64,000 bases of DNA from Petrolisthes cinctipes (lineage: Eukaryota > Arthropoda > Malacostraca > Decapoda > Porcellanidae): contig JAWQEG010000075.1 of the NCBI GenBank assembly GCA_033782935.1, positions 16,001 to 80,000 of the forward strand. The letters are read 5' to 3'. The position numbers and the translations under genes are program-made. The notes under the pieces were generated by a model that did no database searches, was not told the DNA's origin, and saw nothing but the letters and a program-made list of their open reading frames with translations. Of this stretch, positions 19,438-30,812 are shown one piece after another. Position 1 is the stretch's first letter. Each line of letters starts with the position of its first letter.

Positions 19438-22369
19438 CTAGCTTCTCTCCTGCATGTGTTTCTCTCCAAGAGACAATGCTTGGGGACTACATTCCTGCCA
19501 GTCCTCCAGCATACTCTGCATTTTATTCCAATTCATTTGAAGGGCGGGGTCACCATGGTGGCTCTGCCATCCTAGTTCGCCAAGATATTCCATGCACGGG
19601 CCTGGAGCTTGACACTCCACTCCAGGCTGTTGCAGTTAAGGTATTTATGGACCGCCCGTACACTGTGTGCAGTCTATACCTTCCTCCCAGTGTTACAGTT
19701 GAGAGGGGTGATCTCAACCGTCTTGTACGGGACCTTCCTTCTCCCTTTATTTTATTGGGTCATTTTAATGGTCGTCATCCTCTGTGGGGTGACAGTTCAG
19801 TCAACCTCAGTGGTGTTTTATTGGCTTCTTTTATTGAGTATGACCGCCATTGACATTTCCCTTTGCTCACCCAGTGCTCTGTTGGATTTTACTTGGAGAC
19901 TGTTGCCTGATTTATATGGCAGTGACCATTTCCCTATACTTTTAGAAGGTAACAGGTATGAACCACAGTCTCGTCTTCCTAGGTGGAAATTAGAGAACGC
20001 TGACTGGCAGTTTTTTAGAGAGCTAACTTCTTCGGTCTCTTCTGTAGCCGATTTTGGCAACTCTGACGAGGCAGTAACATATTTCACTGATATGCTCCAC
20101 TCTGCTGCTCTCAACTCTATCCCGAAAACTTCTGGCTACTTTCCTAAACGTCCTGTCCCTTGGTGGTCACCAGTCTGCTCCACTGCTGTGCGGAAGAAGC
20201 GCGCTGCTTTCTCTCGCCTTCGTCGCAACTGTGGGGACCCAACTCTTTTAGAGGACTTCCGACGGGCAAGGACTCGGCCTATGTGTCTTCAATTAATATT
20301 AAAACTCCATTCACCCAAGTATTCAGGAGAGTCTGTAAGATGGAGGGGAAGTTTTCTCCTAGTTCTCCACCTGTACTTAAGGTCAATGTAATTAAGATCA
20401 ATGATGGTTTGACAGTGGCCAATACCATGGCAGTGGCTTTTGCAAGAGTCTCCAGCCGTGACTCTCGACCTCTGGCTGTTAGGCATGAGTTAAGAGCCAA
20501 GGAGCGCACTGTCCTGGATTTCTCAGGGAACGAGAATGAAAGTTATAACCATATATTCACCCTGAGAGACATGCATTCAGCTCTCTCTCTCTCTGCGGCG
20601 ACACTTCTCCTGGGCCAGACAACATCCCATATGCAATGTTACGACACTTGGGTGAGGAGGCGATCTCATTTCTTTTAGCTTTATATAACAGAATCTGGCT
20701 GGAGGGTGTCTTTCCTTCTGGGTGGAGGGTTGCTACCATCCTTCCTTTCCCCAAGCCGGGTAAGGACTCTAGTCTTGCCCTCAATTACAGACCAATTGCC
20801 TTGACCTCCTGTCTTTGTAAATTATTTGAGAAGATGGTGAATGTCAGACTGGTATACATCCTCGAACGGGGTGTCGAGGAGACTCGCTTTTTGGGTCTCC
20901 TTTTTGACAAACGTTTGACTTGGGCTCCCCACTTACATTCACTTAAGGTCTCTTGCCTCAAGGCTCTGAACCTGTTGAGGGTCCAGGGCCATATGTCCTG
21001 GGGGGCTGATCGGGCCACCCTCCTCCACCTTAACCATGTTCTTATTAGGTCAAAACTCGACTATGGGTGTGAGGTGTACTCCTCTGCCACGGATGCCCGT
21101 CTCAGAGTTTTAGACCCTGTTCATCATGCTGGAGTACGTCTGGCTACCGGATCCTTCAGGTCATCCCCAATCTCTAGTCTCCTGGTGGACGCTGATGAGC
21201 CACCTCTTGATCTCCGTCGACAGTCCTTGATGGTTAGTTGTTGGCATTGATTACATCGACTTCCTGACTCCCTTCCCTGCTTCGCTGTGTCATCTGATAT
21301 AAAGTCTCAGTACTACCTTTCACATCTTCACACACCTTGGCCCTTTGGCTTCTGGATCAGGAAAGCTATGGAGGTGATGGGCATTGATGACTTCCAGATT
21401 TGTCCTGTGAGGGTCCCCAGGGTGGCTCCATGGCTTCTTCCAGAAGTTTTCCCCTGCACCTGCTTTTCAGACAAGAAGAAATCTCTTCCTCCTCCAGTGG
21501 CTCGTTCCCTCTTTTTAGAACATGCCTTCACTCACAGGGAGTCCCTCCCTGTGTACACTGATTGGTCAAAGTCTGATGCTGGAGTTGGTTTTGGAGTTGT
21601 CTTTCCTGACTTGTGTCGTGGCGGCAGGCTCCCTTCTGTCATGTCAATTTTTACTGCTGAGCTATCGGCCATTTTATATGCCCTCCAAGTGATTTTTACT
21701 CTCCCTCAACCTTCTTATACTATTTTTAGCGATTCCTGCAGTGCCTTGCAGGCCTTGGGCAGTTTTAACTCTTCCCATCCCCTGGTGTTGGCCATTCTCG
21801 AGTGGCTTGTCCTCCTGGATTATCGTGGCTGCAGAGTTACATTGTGTTGGGTCCCGGTTCATGTTGGTGTCGATGGGAATGAGCGGGTTGACGCCCTGGC
21901 TAAGGCTGCAGTTTCCAGTTCTCGACCTCCTGCTGGGCGTCATCCCGTTCCTGCAGAGGATCTTCGACCCTACATAGATGTCCTGCTGGCAGGACAGATG
22001 GGATGCCATCGGGGCTAACAATCTCTGCGGCATCTGCCAGCGCCTTGGTTTGTGGAGCTACAGCGGCCTGTCCCGCCGGTGGGAGACGGCTCTTGTCCGT
22101 CTCCGCATTGGCCACACACTATTGACTCATGGGTTTTTAATGGAGAGGGCTCACCCTCCCTACTGTGATGATTGTCTGGTCCCTCTGACAGTATGGCATC
22201 TTATTGTCGAGTGTCCCAGCCTTGGGGACCTTCATCGTAGGCACCTCTCCGGGTATCGGGTGGGTGATGGTTCTTACAATCTCTCCCAAGTACTCGGGGA
22301 GGAGGCTTGTAGTGCGGGAGGGAACACCCTCTCCTATGTGGAGGAGGCTGGCCTCCTCCACAAGTGGTG
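19438..22369 (+). pseudogene. LINE-2a ORF2: endonuclease, RT remnant, RNase H
   Basis: The endonuclease reads SLQETMLGDYIPASPP with the catalytic glutamate. The usual GDFN is GHFN here (19756-19767). RT fragments include NYRPIALTSCLCKLFEKM at 20785-20835, then a jump straight to the thumb (FLGLLFDKRLTW), so FxDD is lost. RNase H runs from about 21555 (VYTDWSK; usual TDGS) through FSDSCSALQAL to WVPVHVGVDGNERVD. A cysteine/histidine cluster with CDDCLVPLTVWHLIVECP follows near 22160-22215. Several frame changes occur. It cannot encode an active protein. Confidence 0.85.
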
Positions 22370-22651
22370 AATTTTATGATATTTATGTTTTTTTAGATAG
22401 TTCAACGTTATTTTAATTTTGATCTTGTATATATCTTGCTTGAATTAGTCAGGTTCTTTTAGTATAATTGTGCCTTTTAGTTTATATGTTCTTTTAATCA
22501 TGCTGCCTATCCCTTTCGGGGTGGAGAAGTCTGTTTAGTTTGTGTAAATATATTATTAATGATGTAGATGACTATTTTATGTTGGGCGGTATATGACCAT
22601 AGCTGTTGCGCCGCCAAATGCCTCATGGCATTAATAAATCAATCAATCAAT
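19438..22651 (+). mobile_element. LINE-2a: 5'-truncated, internally deleted I-superfamily-type LINE
   Basis: It starts within the endonuclease and ends with TATATGACC, GCTGTTGCGCCGCC and AATCAATCAATCAA at 22593-22650. It aligns along its length with LINE-2b (46580-49556). Compared with LINE-2b it lacks 62 bp after 19835, and most of the RT palm is deleted at about 20875. It retains RNase H. Confidence 0.85.
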
Positions 22652-22812
22652 GTGTATAACTACCAGTATGGACAGCCACAGGCCTGAGTGTCATGAACAT
22701 CGTTAATAATAGCAAACCAATTGTGGAAACATTATATATATATTATATATATATTCGCCTTCTCCTCTACATTACGTGCATCGTTGCCTGTTACTCGTCT
22801 CTCCACGTGGTA
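22652..22812 (+). other. Remnant of Gypsy-A2 leader and AT repeat left of LINE-3a
   Basis: CTCCTCTACATTACGTGCATC at about 22755-22775 resembles the degenerate leader repeats of Gypsy-A (for example at 60370-60400). A TATATA tract lies at 22734-22757. The bases before it are unassigned. This supports LINE-3a having landed in the A2 leader. Confidence 0.45.
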
Positions 22813-25497
22813 GAAGTGATAGAAGTTCCCCGCCTGTGGTATGACCTCCCCTCTGTGTTCCTATCTAACGTGACCTCATTATGTAACAAATTCGACGAAC
22901 TGGTGAATACAGTGAACACGATCAGAGCTGATGTAGTTTGTGTTACAGAAGCCTGGCAAGTTATACCAGAGTTGTGTGGCATTGTAAATTACGACCTATT
23001 CCACTGTCTTAGAACAGGAAAACGAGGAGGTGGACTTGTGATGTTTGCACACAACAAATACAAAGCCGAGCGCCTGAACGTTGAAACCCCCAGGGAACTT
23101 GAGGTCATGTGGGTAAGATTAACACCTCCATGTCACCCTCGCCACACTGCCTCCATCATTTGTGGTTTGGTGTATCATCCCCCACGTGCACCCACCCATG
23201 CCCTGCTCGTCGACCACATCATCAACACCTGTGACACCCTACGAGCAAGATATCAATCTTCCAAAATGGTTATATGTGGTGACTTCAACCAACTAGATAC
23301 CAGAGAAATAGAAGATCAACTGAACATCACCCAGATTGTTAACTTTCCCACCCACGAACAAAACACCCTAGACCTCATTATCACTGACCTGACAGACCAG
23401 TACCTACCACCTCAACCACTTCCACCGGTGGGAAGAAGCAACCATCTCTCTGTGTTTTGGGCCCCTGCCACTACCACCTCCCACCACCAAGATAACCATA
23501 CCACCAAGATATGTAGACCAACACCAGACTCTGCTATCAGACAGTTTGGACAGTGGCTGATACAGTACCCGTGGACTGAGGTACTAACTGTTAGTGACGT
23601 TGACAGGAAGTGGGATAATTATCAAACTACCATCACTCAGGCCTACTACCACTTCTTTCCTACTAAGGAGGTTAGGAATCACCCTGCTGACCTACCATGG
23701 ATAACACCACGGATTAAGAGGCTGATGGAGCAGCGCAACAAGGCGTTCTACGATGACAGGAGGAGGTATAACACGCTACGCAACAAGGTCATCACAGAAA
23801 TTAAAGCTGCCAAAAAGTTGTACTACCCAACAAAAATTCACCACCTGAAACAAACCAACATCAGTCAGTGGTACAACAAATTGAAGGACCTGTGTGGGAT
23901 GGGGAAAAAGTCACCTTCTATTCCCTGTGTTGACGGACATACCAGCCAGGAAGCAGCTAATCTCATCAATGACCATTTCGCCAGGATCTGTCAAACCCTG
24001 CCCAGACTGGACTCAGCCCAATTACCAGCCTACCTACCCTCCATCCCTCCCCCACGCGTTAATGAGCACGAGGTCTACTATAAGCTCTTAAGCTTTAAGC
24101 TCAAACGCTCCACTACCCCTATTGACCTTCCCGTTAAATTGTACCGTGAGTTTGCTGTTGAGCTTGCAAAACCCCTTTGTTCAATAATTAATGCATCACT
24201 TAGTCAGAGTAAATGCCCACAGGATTGGAAGACAGCTTATGTTACTCCAATACCAAAAGTTTCAAAACCCCAGTCACTTGATCAATTAAGACCCATTGCA
24301 ATAACCCCCCTCCCAAGCCTGTTATGTGAAAGCTTTGTGTTCGACTGGGCTTCAGCCAACATCTCAAATGTAATTGACCCCCAACAATTTGGAAATATGA
24401 AGTCATCATCAACCACCCATTGTCTCATAAGCCTGCTAGACTTTATATACAGTAACCTAGAAAAAAGAAAGACCTCAGTTGCCCTTGCATTCATAGATTT
24501 CAGAAAGGCTTTTGATTTAGTAGACCATAACGTAATACTAAGGAAAGCTCTTGACATCGGAGTGGAGCCCAGTCTAGTGGCATGGCTGGCAAACTTCCTG
24601 TGTGACAGACGTCAGGCAGTGCGTCACCAGGGTGCAGTATCCGAACACCAACACCTCTCGTGTGGTGTGCCCCAGGGGACTAGGATGGGACCTTTGTGTT
24701 TCCTCATCCTAATCAATGACGCCTTAACCGATACAATCTTTCGCTGGAAATATGTGGATGATTCAACCGTTGGGACAGTCATTAACAACTTGTCTCCTGA
24801 CTACCACCTCTTGCAACAACACCTGACCAACCTCCAAACGTGGACCAACAACAACAACGTCTCCATCAACCACGGCAAGACAGTAGTGATGCAATTTCAC
24901 ACGGCTACCACACCACCACCACCACCAGTGATAACACTAGGACAGCACCAAGTACAAGTAGTGGACACCACCAAGTTATTAGGTGTCATGCTGGATGAAA
25001 AACTGAACTGGAAATGTCACATCAGCACCATCATCCAGTCAGCAACATACCGCCTGTATCTACTAAGGCGGCTGAAGTCCCTAGGCACACCACAAAAGGA
25101 GTTAGTAGCAATCTACAACACCTTCATCATCCCCAAGCTGACGTACGCCTCCCCCGCCTGGTCTTCATCCATCAACCAAACACAGAGGCAGCAGCTGGAG
25201 AGGGTACAAAAGAGGGCATGTCGAGTCATTCTGGGAACGGCATACTACACTTACCAACAAGCCCTGGATACCCTCAGATTACCACCTCTTGTCACCAGAC
25301 ACCAGCAGATCCTCTGGGACTTTAGCAAACAGTTGCTAATCCACCCACGCCATAGAGACCTCCTCCCACCCACCATTCCCAAACCCCGCCACGTCCGTCA
25401 CTATAACTTACTTAAACCCATCAGAGCTAGGACAGATAGATATAAAAATAGCCCAATCCCCACAATAGTCTCCTTGATAAACCAAAGGCACATTTAA
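22693..25497 (+). CDS. LINE-3a ORF2: endonuclease-reverse transcriptase, 934 codons, open
   Basis: This is the longest intact frame in the window. The first 40-55 residues are probably run-in from flanking DNA, since they are hydrophobic and fall in the leader remnant; an internal start is plausible. The endonuclease has TEAW at residues about 85-88, GDFN at about 196-199, TLDLIITD and SNHLSVFW (the usual SDH is SNH). RT spans about residues 500-760. It has FIDFRKAFDLVDH, CGVPQGTRMGP and the catalytic YVDD at about 686-689, where most LINEs have FADD or YADD. The C-terminus ends INQRHI. There is no RNase H. The protein would cut target DNA and prime reverse transcription. The open frame suggests recent activity. 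Confidence 0.9.
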   Translation: MNIVNNSKPIVETLYIYYIYIRLLLYITCIVACYSSLHVVEVIEVPRLWYDLPSVFLSNVTSLCNKFDELVNTVNTIRADVVCVTEAWQVIPELCGIVNYDLFHCLRTGKRGGGLVMFAHNKYKAERLNVETPRELEVMWVRLTPPCHPRHTASIICGLVYHPPRAPTHALLVDHIINTCDTLRARYQSSKMVICGDFNQLDTREIEDQLNITQIVNFPTHEQNTLDLIITDLTDQYLPPQPLPPVGRSNHLSVFWAPATTTSHHQDNHTTKICRPTPDSAIRQFGQWLIQYPWTEVLTVSDVDRKWDNYQTTITQAYYHFFPTKEVRNHPADLPWITPRIKRLMEQRNKAFYDDRRRYNTLRNKVITEIKAAKKLYYPTKIHHLKQTNISQWYNKLKDLCGMGKKSPSIPCVDGHTSQEAANLINDHFARICQTLPRLDSAQLPAYLPSIPPPRVNEHEVYYKLLSFKLKRSTTPIDLPVKLYREFAVELAKPLCSIINASLSQSKCPQDWKTAYVTPIPKVSKPQSLDQLRPIAITPLPSLLCESFVFDWASANISNVIDPQQFGNMKSSSTTHCLISLLDFIYSNLEKRKTSVALAFIDFRKAFDLVDHNVILRKALDIGVEPSLVAWLANFLCDRRQAVRHQGAVSEHQHLSCGVPQGTRMGPLCFLILINDALTDTIFRWKYVDDSTVGTVINNLSPDYHLLQQHLTNLQTWTNNNNVSINHGKTVVMQFHTATTPPPPPVITLGQHQVQVVDTTKLLGVMLDEKLNWKCHISTIIQSATYRLYLLRRLKSLGTPQKELVAIYNTFIIPKLTYASPAWSSSINQTQRQQLERVQKRACRVILGTAYYTYQQALDTLRLPPLVTRHQQILWDFSKQLLIHPRHRDLLPPTIPKPRHVRHYNLLKPIRARTDRYKNSPIPTIVSLINQRHI

Positions 25498-25741
25498 ATT
25501 TAAATATATGTACTATATATAATATATGTCCATGTGTGAGTGAATATGCGTGATTGTAAATTGTGTACGTCTGTGTGTGAATGAATATTATGTGTGTATG
25601 TGTGAGAATGTATTTGTGTATGTATGTTCATTCATCTATATGTACCTATAAATATCACCCATTTCCATTACCATTTTATAATGTATATTTTCAGCCCTTG
25701 GCTGCATGTATCAAATAAACCTATTATTATTATTATTATTA
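22813..25741 (+). mobile_element. LINE-3a: EN-RT LINE with ATT-repeat tail
   Basis: A single ORF2 is followed by a short 3' UTR with AATAAA at 25714 and the tail CTATTATTATTATTATT at 25722-25740. Gypsy-A leader resumes right after. The 5' boundary is set where Gypsy-A-like words end. The element belongs to the broad CR1/L2/Jockey-type group without RNase H; the exact clade is not decided. LINE-3b at 52478-53239 is a related 5'-truncated copy. Confidence 0.85.
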
Positions 25742-26381
25742 CACTACGTGCTTCACTGCCCGACATCACTCCTCTACGTGCCCACGTGCTCCACTCCAGC
25801 CACGTGCACAGCATCACAACACTACGTGCATCGCTGCCCGATCGTCTCACCTCCACCACACAAGTGCTCAACACCATGTGCATCGCCGACAACGCCCTAC
25901 CACGCTGCAATCAACTATGCCACCTACGCCACATCAACGCATATTCTTAAGGACGCCCGTCAATCTTTAACTTAAGTACTGTTTATGCCAATTCCACCAC
26001 TTTTCCTCAGTGACCCCTCTCCGAAGTGCTACTTCTTCCCATTTTCTTCCTTACCCTTTTGTACGTATTATTGTAAAAATCCCTGCATCACTTAGTCGTG
26101 TATCCCACACACACACCTACGCCCATACCCACCCATACTACTCACCACCACTGTTATATTATTATTACTACACCCTCATACCCTTACCTTTCCTATAGTT
26201 CCCACTGTATTACACCATGAACACCACTTTAGCCTCACAAACAGTATCGTCCCCCTATCATTTAATTCTGCCGTCCCTCACTCCCAAAACATTCTTCCAC
26301 TTCAACACCCACTACTTCCTCGTTACATAACGCCACCTCACAATCACCTTATGTCCCACCTTTCTCACTTAACGTACACTC
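25742..26381 (+). other. Gypsy-A2 leader with ACGTGCATCGC-type repeats
   Basis: No gene is visible. Degenerate units such as CTACGTGCATCGCTGCC and CCATGTGCATCGCCGAC recur between 25742 and 25900. The same units occur in the A3 leader (60380-60680) and inverted in A0. The remainder is C/T-rich and matches the region before gag in A3 (60720-60960). Confidence 0.7.
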
Positions 26382-27335
26382 TTGGTTCCATCACAGGGAA
26401 ACTCTGTGGTGCTCCGCAAACTTCACGAGCGAACAAAAGTTAAATGCCGTCCTCCGGGTACTCCCAGAGGACGTATTCGATGCTATCCCGACCACTATCA
26501 CTTGACGCCCATCCTACGAAGATTTGAAGGATGCGATCGTTTCAACTCATGGTATGTCCAACCAGGAGTACTTAAAGGCCTTAGAAGATATACAAGTGGA
26601 CGGCCACCGCCCTTCCGTGGTCTTACGGCACATGCAGCAGCTGAATGAGAAGGCAGGAGACGACTTCTCAGAGGCGCTACTCAAGAGGCGCCACTCCATG
26701 CTGTTCCCTGCGACGGTACAACTCCACCCCCAGGTCCACCTTGATCTTCCCATAAACTAATACGTGAAACATGCGGATGCTATCATGAATGTTTATTCTG
26801 AGGCCGACCCACCACAACTACACTACCACGTCAACACAACCACCACTACGCCACAATCTTCAACACGCTCTACACTCCACTCGCCACCTACTTCATCTCC
26901 TCACTTCCAACACCTCTCATACCCTAAGCATCAAGCACATACATCCACCTCCACACACCCCACGACCATTCAACCTCATATACACAACACATCACCCCCA
27001 TCTCAACAATTTCACCCCATTTCCAACCTCCCCCAGCATCATACACCTATCCCACATCATCAACTTCACACACACGTCTCCACTCAGCCTCACTAACCAG
27101 CTACGCAACACTATCACCCCCAGCACAACCACCCGTATTTTCACCAACATTTCACCCCAACCCCATGCATTCTCCCACCGTCGCCACAATACACTACCCC
27201 ACACAACACAACACAACCTCCACATTTCAATCCTTTACCCCATCAACACAATAACAACATTACACTCATGGAACTGTGTTTCTACAACCAATGCTTCGGC
27301 AACTTCACACGTAATTGCCGCCAAGGTGGGCGTCC
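26382..27335 (+). pseudogene. gag: gag of Gypsy-A2
   Basis: The capsid-like region is readable across frame changes: SNQEYLKALEDIQ at about 26560 and RPSVVLRHMQQLNEKAG at about 26608-26660, a gag signature shared with A1. A long proline/threonine/histidine-rich part follows. The knuckle at 27277-27333 reads CFYNQCFGNFTRNC: the histidine has become asparagine and the last cysteine is lost. Confidence 0.75.
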
Positions 27336-27696
27336 CCTGACACTCGCCATTCACCCTGTATCAACCAGGGAAACTAGTAAGGCGGTGGCAAGAACATGCC
27401 CAGAAAGTCACTGCCACGCATCCTAGCCTGCAACATGCGTACCCACGACGCAACGAGACAAGAACGACGACTACCATACCCTCGAGGCAACGCACAAGCC
27501 CAGGAACCCTCAGAACGCTTCTCTGGCCGCGCCGCTACGTCACTCCTACGCCGCTGCCGTACGTTCCTCACACTCTACGCTACAACAAGTCGATCAACAC
27601 GCCCAATCCACCCACACTACTACGCCACTCCCTCAACCCCGCACGGACCCAGCTCACTGTACGTCGACCCATGTACACGCACGTGTTCCCTCTTTC

Positions 27697-28930
27697 ATGC
27701 CCCCAGACCTTTCCCCTGCGGTTACATGTGTGCCCCCACGCAATCACGCTCGCACACTGCTATGGGTAGAGGACCTCGAGTCAGGGGACACTTTCCTTAT
27801 CGACTCGGTCTCCGATGTTAGCGTAGTTCCTCCCCTGGAGAAGGACCACAAGAAACTGGCGTCTACCGCTTACGATCTCCTCGCTGCAAACCATTCTCCT
27901 ATCGCCACCTACAGAACAAGGAGTAAGGGCATCACACTATTGAAGGACGAGTTCGTGGTCTGGCTTTTCATGGTAGCGGATATCCAAGCACCATTACTGG
28001 GCTTGGATTTCCTGATGGCTCACTACTTGTTAATCGATGCTAAACGTAACAGACTCATACACCAAACTTCAGGAGCTACTATTCCCACCAGAAATTGCCG
28101 ACAAGTCACACCTACTATTACACAAATCACACAAACCACCACTTACGATAGCATTATTCACGATTTTCCACTTCTACGCTCTGCAGAGACTTCACCAAGA
28201 ATCAAAGATGCAGGTATCCACCACACAAATGACACAATCACAACGACGGGTCCCCCAGTTTTTGCCAAGCCTCGACGTATGTCCCCAGAACGACTAGAAG
28301 CTGCACAACGGGAGTTCACAGTGATGATCAAACAAGGGGTTGCCAGGCCGTCTGACAGCGCATGGGCGTACCCCCTGCAAATGGTACCCAAACAGCAAGA
28401 AGGTGAATAGAGGGCGTGTGGGGATTACAGGTCCCTGAATGCACTCTCCATTCCTGACAGGTATCCCATTCCGCAAGTTCTTGATTTTCACTGGAAGCAG
28501 CAAGGATGTGCTGTTTTCTTCAAAATTGACCTCGTCAGGGCTTTCCACTAAATTCCCGTTGCAGAGGAGGATATAATAAAAACAGCGATAACCACACCCT
28601 TTGGACTATATGAATTCCCTGTAATGAACTTCGGCTCACGTAACACAGCGCAGACATTCCAGCGATTTATGGATATGGTACTACGAGGCCTCGATTACGT
28701 ATATAGACGACAAGCAATCATATGCAACACCAGCAACACCTGCGGGAATTATTTTCCCACCTACAAGATTATGGACTAAGGATTCACCCATCTAAGTGAG
28801 TAATAGGGATGAACCAAATAGACTCTCTCGGCCAACGAGTCACCCCGCAGAAGGTGGAAGCTGTTCGGGAATTCCCTCTCCTTACCACGGCTAGGAAGCT
28901 GAGAGAATTCTTCGGGGTGGTGAATTATTT
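27697..28930 (+). pseudogene. pol: protease and RT (5' part) of Gypsy-A2
   Basis: The protease region reads LWVEDLESGDTFLIDS, with catalytic D-S-G changed to D-S-V at 27802-27810. LGLDFLMAHYL follows at about 27990. RT starts after KPRRMSPERLEAA, with GVARPSDSAWAYPL and a stop replacing a tryptophan at 28408-28410. KIDLVRAFH is followed by a stop (28549). The YIDD block is destroyed by a small deletion near 28700. The thumb LREFFGVVNYF is cut at 28930 by LINE-4 and resumes at 37018. Confidence 0.85.
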
Positions 28931-29016
28931 CTCAAGTTCAAGTTCAAGTACAAGTTTTAGGGTCCCGCAGAGGGCCGCTCATGGGCGGCATAATATGCGG
29001 GGGTTGTGCGGGGGAT

Positions 29017-29810
29017 TTAGGGATCCAGGGCAGGATTAGGAAGAGGGTTAGGATAAGGGTGGATTGGGTCAGGGACTGTGGGTTGAGGATTAGGATTGGG
29101 GAGGTAATGATTGGTGATCCTATTTCTAAACGTATCAAGAGTGGGGCTATTAACTACGTGAGATGGGAGATGATTCCACTCTTGGATGCTGCGGGGAAAG
29201 AATGAGTGCCTAAATATATCAGTGCTTGTCTGGTATGTATGGTATTTTAAGTTGTGGCTGCCTCTAGTGGATCGTATACTTGTAGGGTGTAGATATGTGT
29301 CTTTGTCTATGTCAACTAACTTGTTTGTGATTTTGTATATCATCTGTTGTCTGTGTATCTGTCTTCGTGTTACTAATGGGTCTAGTTTTGTGTCTTGTTT
29401 AAGCAAAGTGACTGATATAGTGTGTGTGTAATCACGTCTGGCCCATCTTGCAGTCTTGTTTTGTATGGACTCTAATTTATTGATATAATTGTAAGTGTGT
29501 GGGTCCCAGACGGTGTCGCAATAATCTAAATGTGGCCGAACGAAAGTGTTATATGCAATAATTTTGGTGTCTGTGTTACACCTGCTGAGGTTCCTGCACA
29601 AGAACCCCAGGACCCTACTAGCTTTGGCCTTGATGCTACCTATGTGTGTGTTCCACCTCATGTCTGCTGAGATGTGGACGCCCAAGTATTTGTGGGAAGT
29701 GACTGTGTTGAGGTTGGTGTTGTGTAATTGGTATGTATATGGAATGACATTATGGGCACGGGTAAAACGGATGTGATGGCATTTGTCTGGTCTAAATGTC
29801 ATCTGCCACT
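29017..29810 (-). pseudogene. LINE-4 RT C-terminal part
   Basis: Downstream of the B2 insertion the frame continues with WQMTFRPDKCHHIRFTR and YLGVHISADMRWNTHI, the RT thumb. RPHLDYCDTVWDP, ARWARRDY and FFPRSIQEWNHLP follow, typical of LINE C-termini. The end is a run of asparagine-proline pairs. The frame is open over this segment, to a stop at 29017. Confidence 0.85.
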
Positions 29811-30491
29811 TGTTACGGCCCCTCCATTCGACCCATGTCAACGCCTGGGGAAATGACTAAACGACCATAACACTACTTCAGGTGTTGACCAATCAGGAAG
29901 TTTCCTCTCTTCTCTCATCCACCAATCAGGAGAGGACAAGCCAGTTTTGGCGGGAAACGGTTGATATAAAGCTCGGGGAATCGGCCACAGTCGACAGTCT
30001 TCCTCACCAGTCTCAGTCTCAGTGTGTTTTCCTGCCTCATACCTGCTTGGTGTGGGGTAGCCCTGTCTACCAATCATCATTCGTCTGTGTGTCTGCTGAC
30101 CTCTGCCACGCTTGTCATTACATACGTAATTATGGTTATTAGCACTTGCCCCTCTCCTCTATGTATCTGTTGTAGCCATAGGTTGTTTGTGTTTTGGGTA
30201 ATTGTATTTATTAAGATTAGGTGTGTAAGTGTATTTTGTCATTGGGTTACGTGTATTTTGTTATTAGGTTATGTGTAATTATTTTCTGGTTTCTATGATT
30301 AATTGTTTTAGGAGATTGTAAGGCATTGGATTGTAACCATATACTCCTCCCTATTAAATTGTTTAAGCATAATTTATATAACCTCTCTTCATGCCCTATT
30401 ATCCTTTGTGAATCACTTAAGTTATCCGTTCTTACACTTAATGTTATGCCTATTCTCGGGCATGAACTGAAATAATTCACTGGTCATAACA
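29811..30491 (+). repeat. Gypsy-B2 5' LTR (681 bp)
   Basis: It starts TGTTACGGCCCC and ends TGGTCATAACA. GATATAAAGC at about 29968 is a likely TATA-type promoter. Short frames inside it on both strands repeat in the 3' LTR and are not genes. Confidence 0.95.
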
Positions 30492-30496
30492 TTAAA

Positions 30497-30514
30497 TGGC
30501 GACCTCGCCAGGAT
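30497..30514 (+). promoter_or_regulatory. Primer-binding site of B2
   Basis: TGGCGACCTCGCCAGGAT lies five bases inside the 5' LTR and matches the B1 site in all but two positions. It is where a host tRNA would prime minus-strand synthesis. Confidence 0.65.
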
Positions 30515-30812
30515 CCTATAGTTTTAAAACTACCTATATAATTGTAAGCAAACCTTCCCTCCATAGTTGAAGTGATCTAGATGTATGTTGTGCAGTGCAC
30601 ACAACTGGTAGATTAAGCACACTCAAAGTGCCCTTTATATGTTTTAAGTGTTGCGGCTACACTTAAGGGCGCTTTCTTTCACTTTCCTCTGGGACAGTCA
30701 TTAACACTAGTTTGGTAATCGTAAAACATAGACGTCGGGTCGTGTTTCGATCAAGCTGCCTTGTCCACGCCAAACTCATTCTCTTTATTCTATTTAGTCT
30801 GGTTTATTTCAA

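Noticed and set aside
22752..25762. 20-bp target duplication around LINE-3a (ACATTACGTGCATCG versus ACACTACGTGCTTCA)
   Set aside because: The two differ at several positions, which is inconsistent with an intact young LINE. They are better explained as separate degenerate leader repeats.
29838..30480. Small genes in the B2 LTR
   Set aside because: The same short frames occur in the 3' LTR and on both strands. They are chance frames in regulatory sequence.
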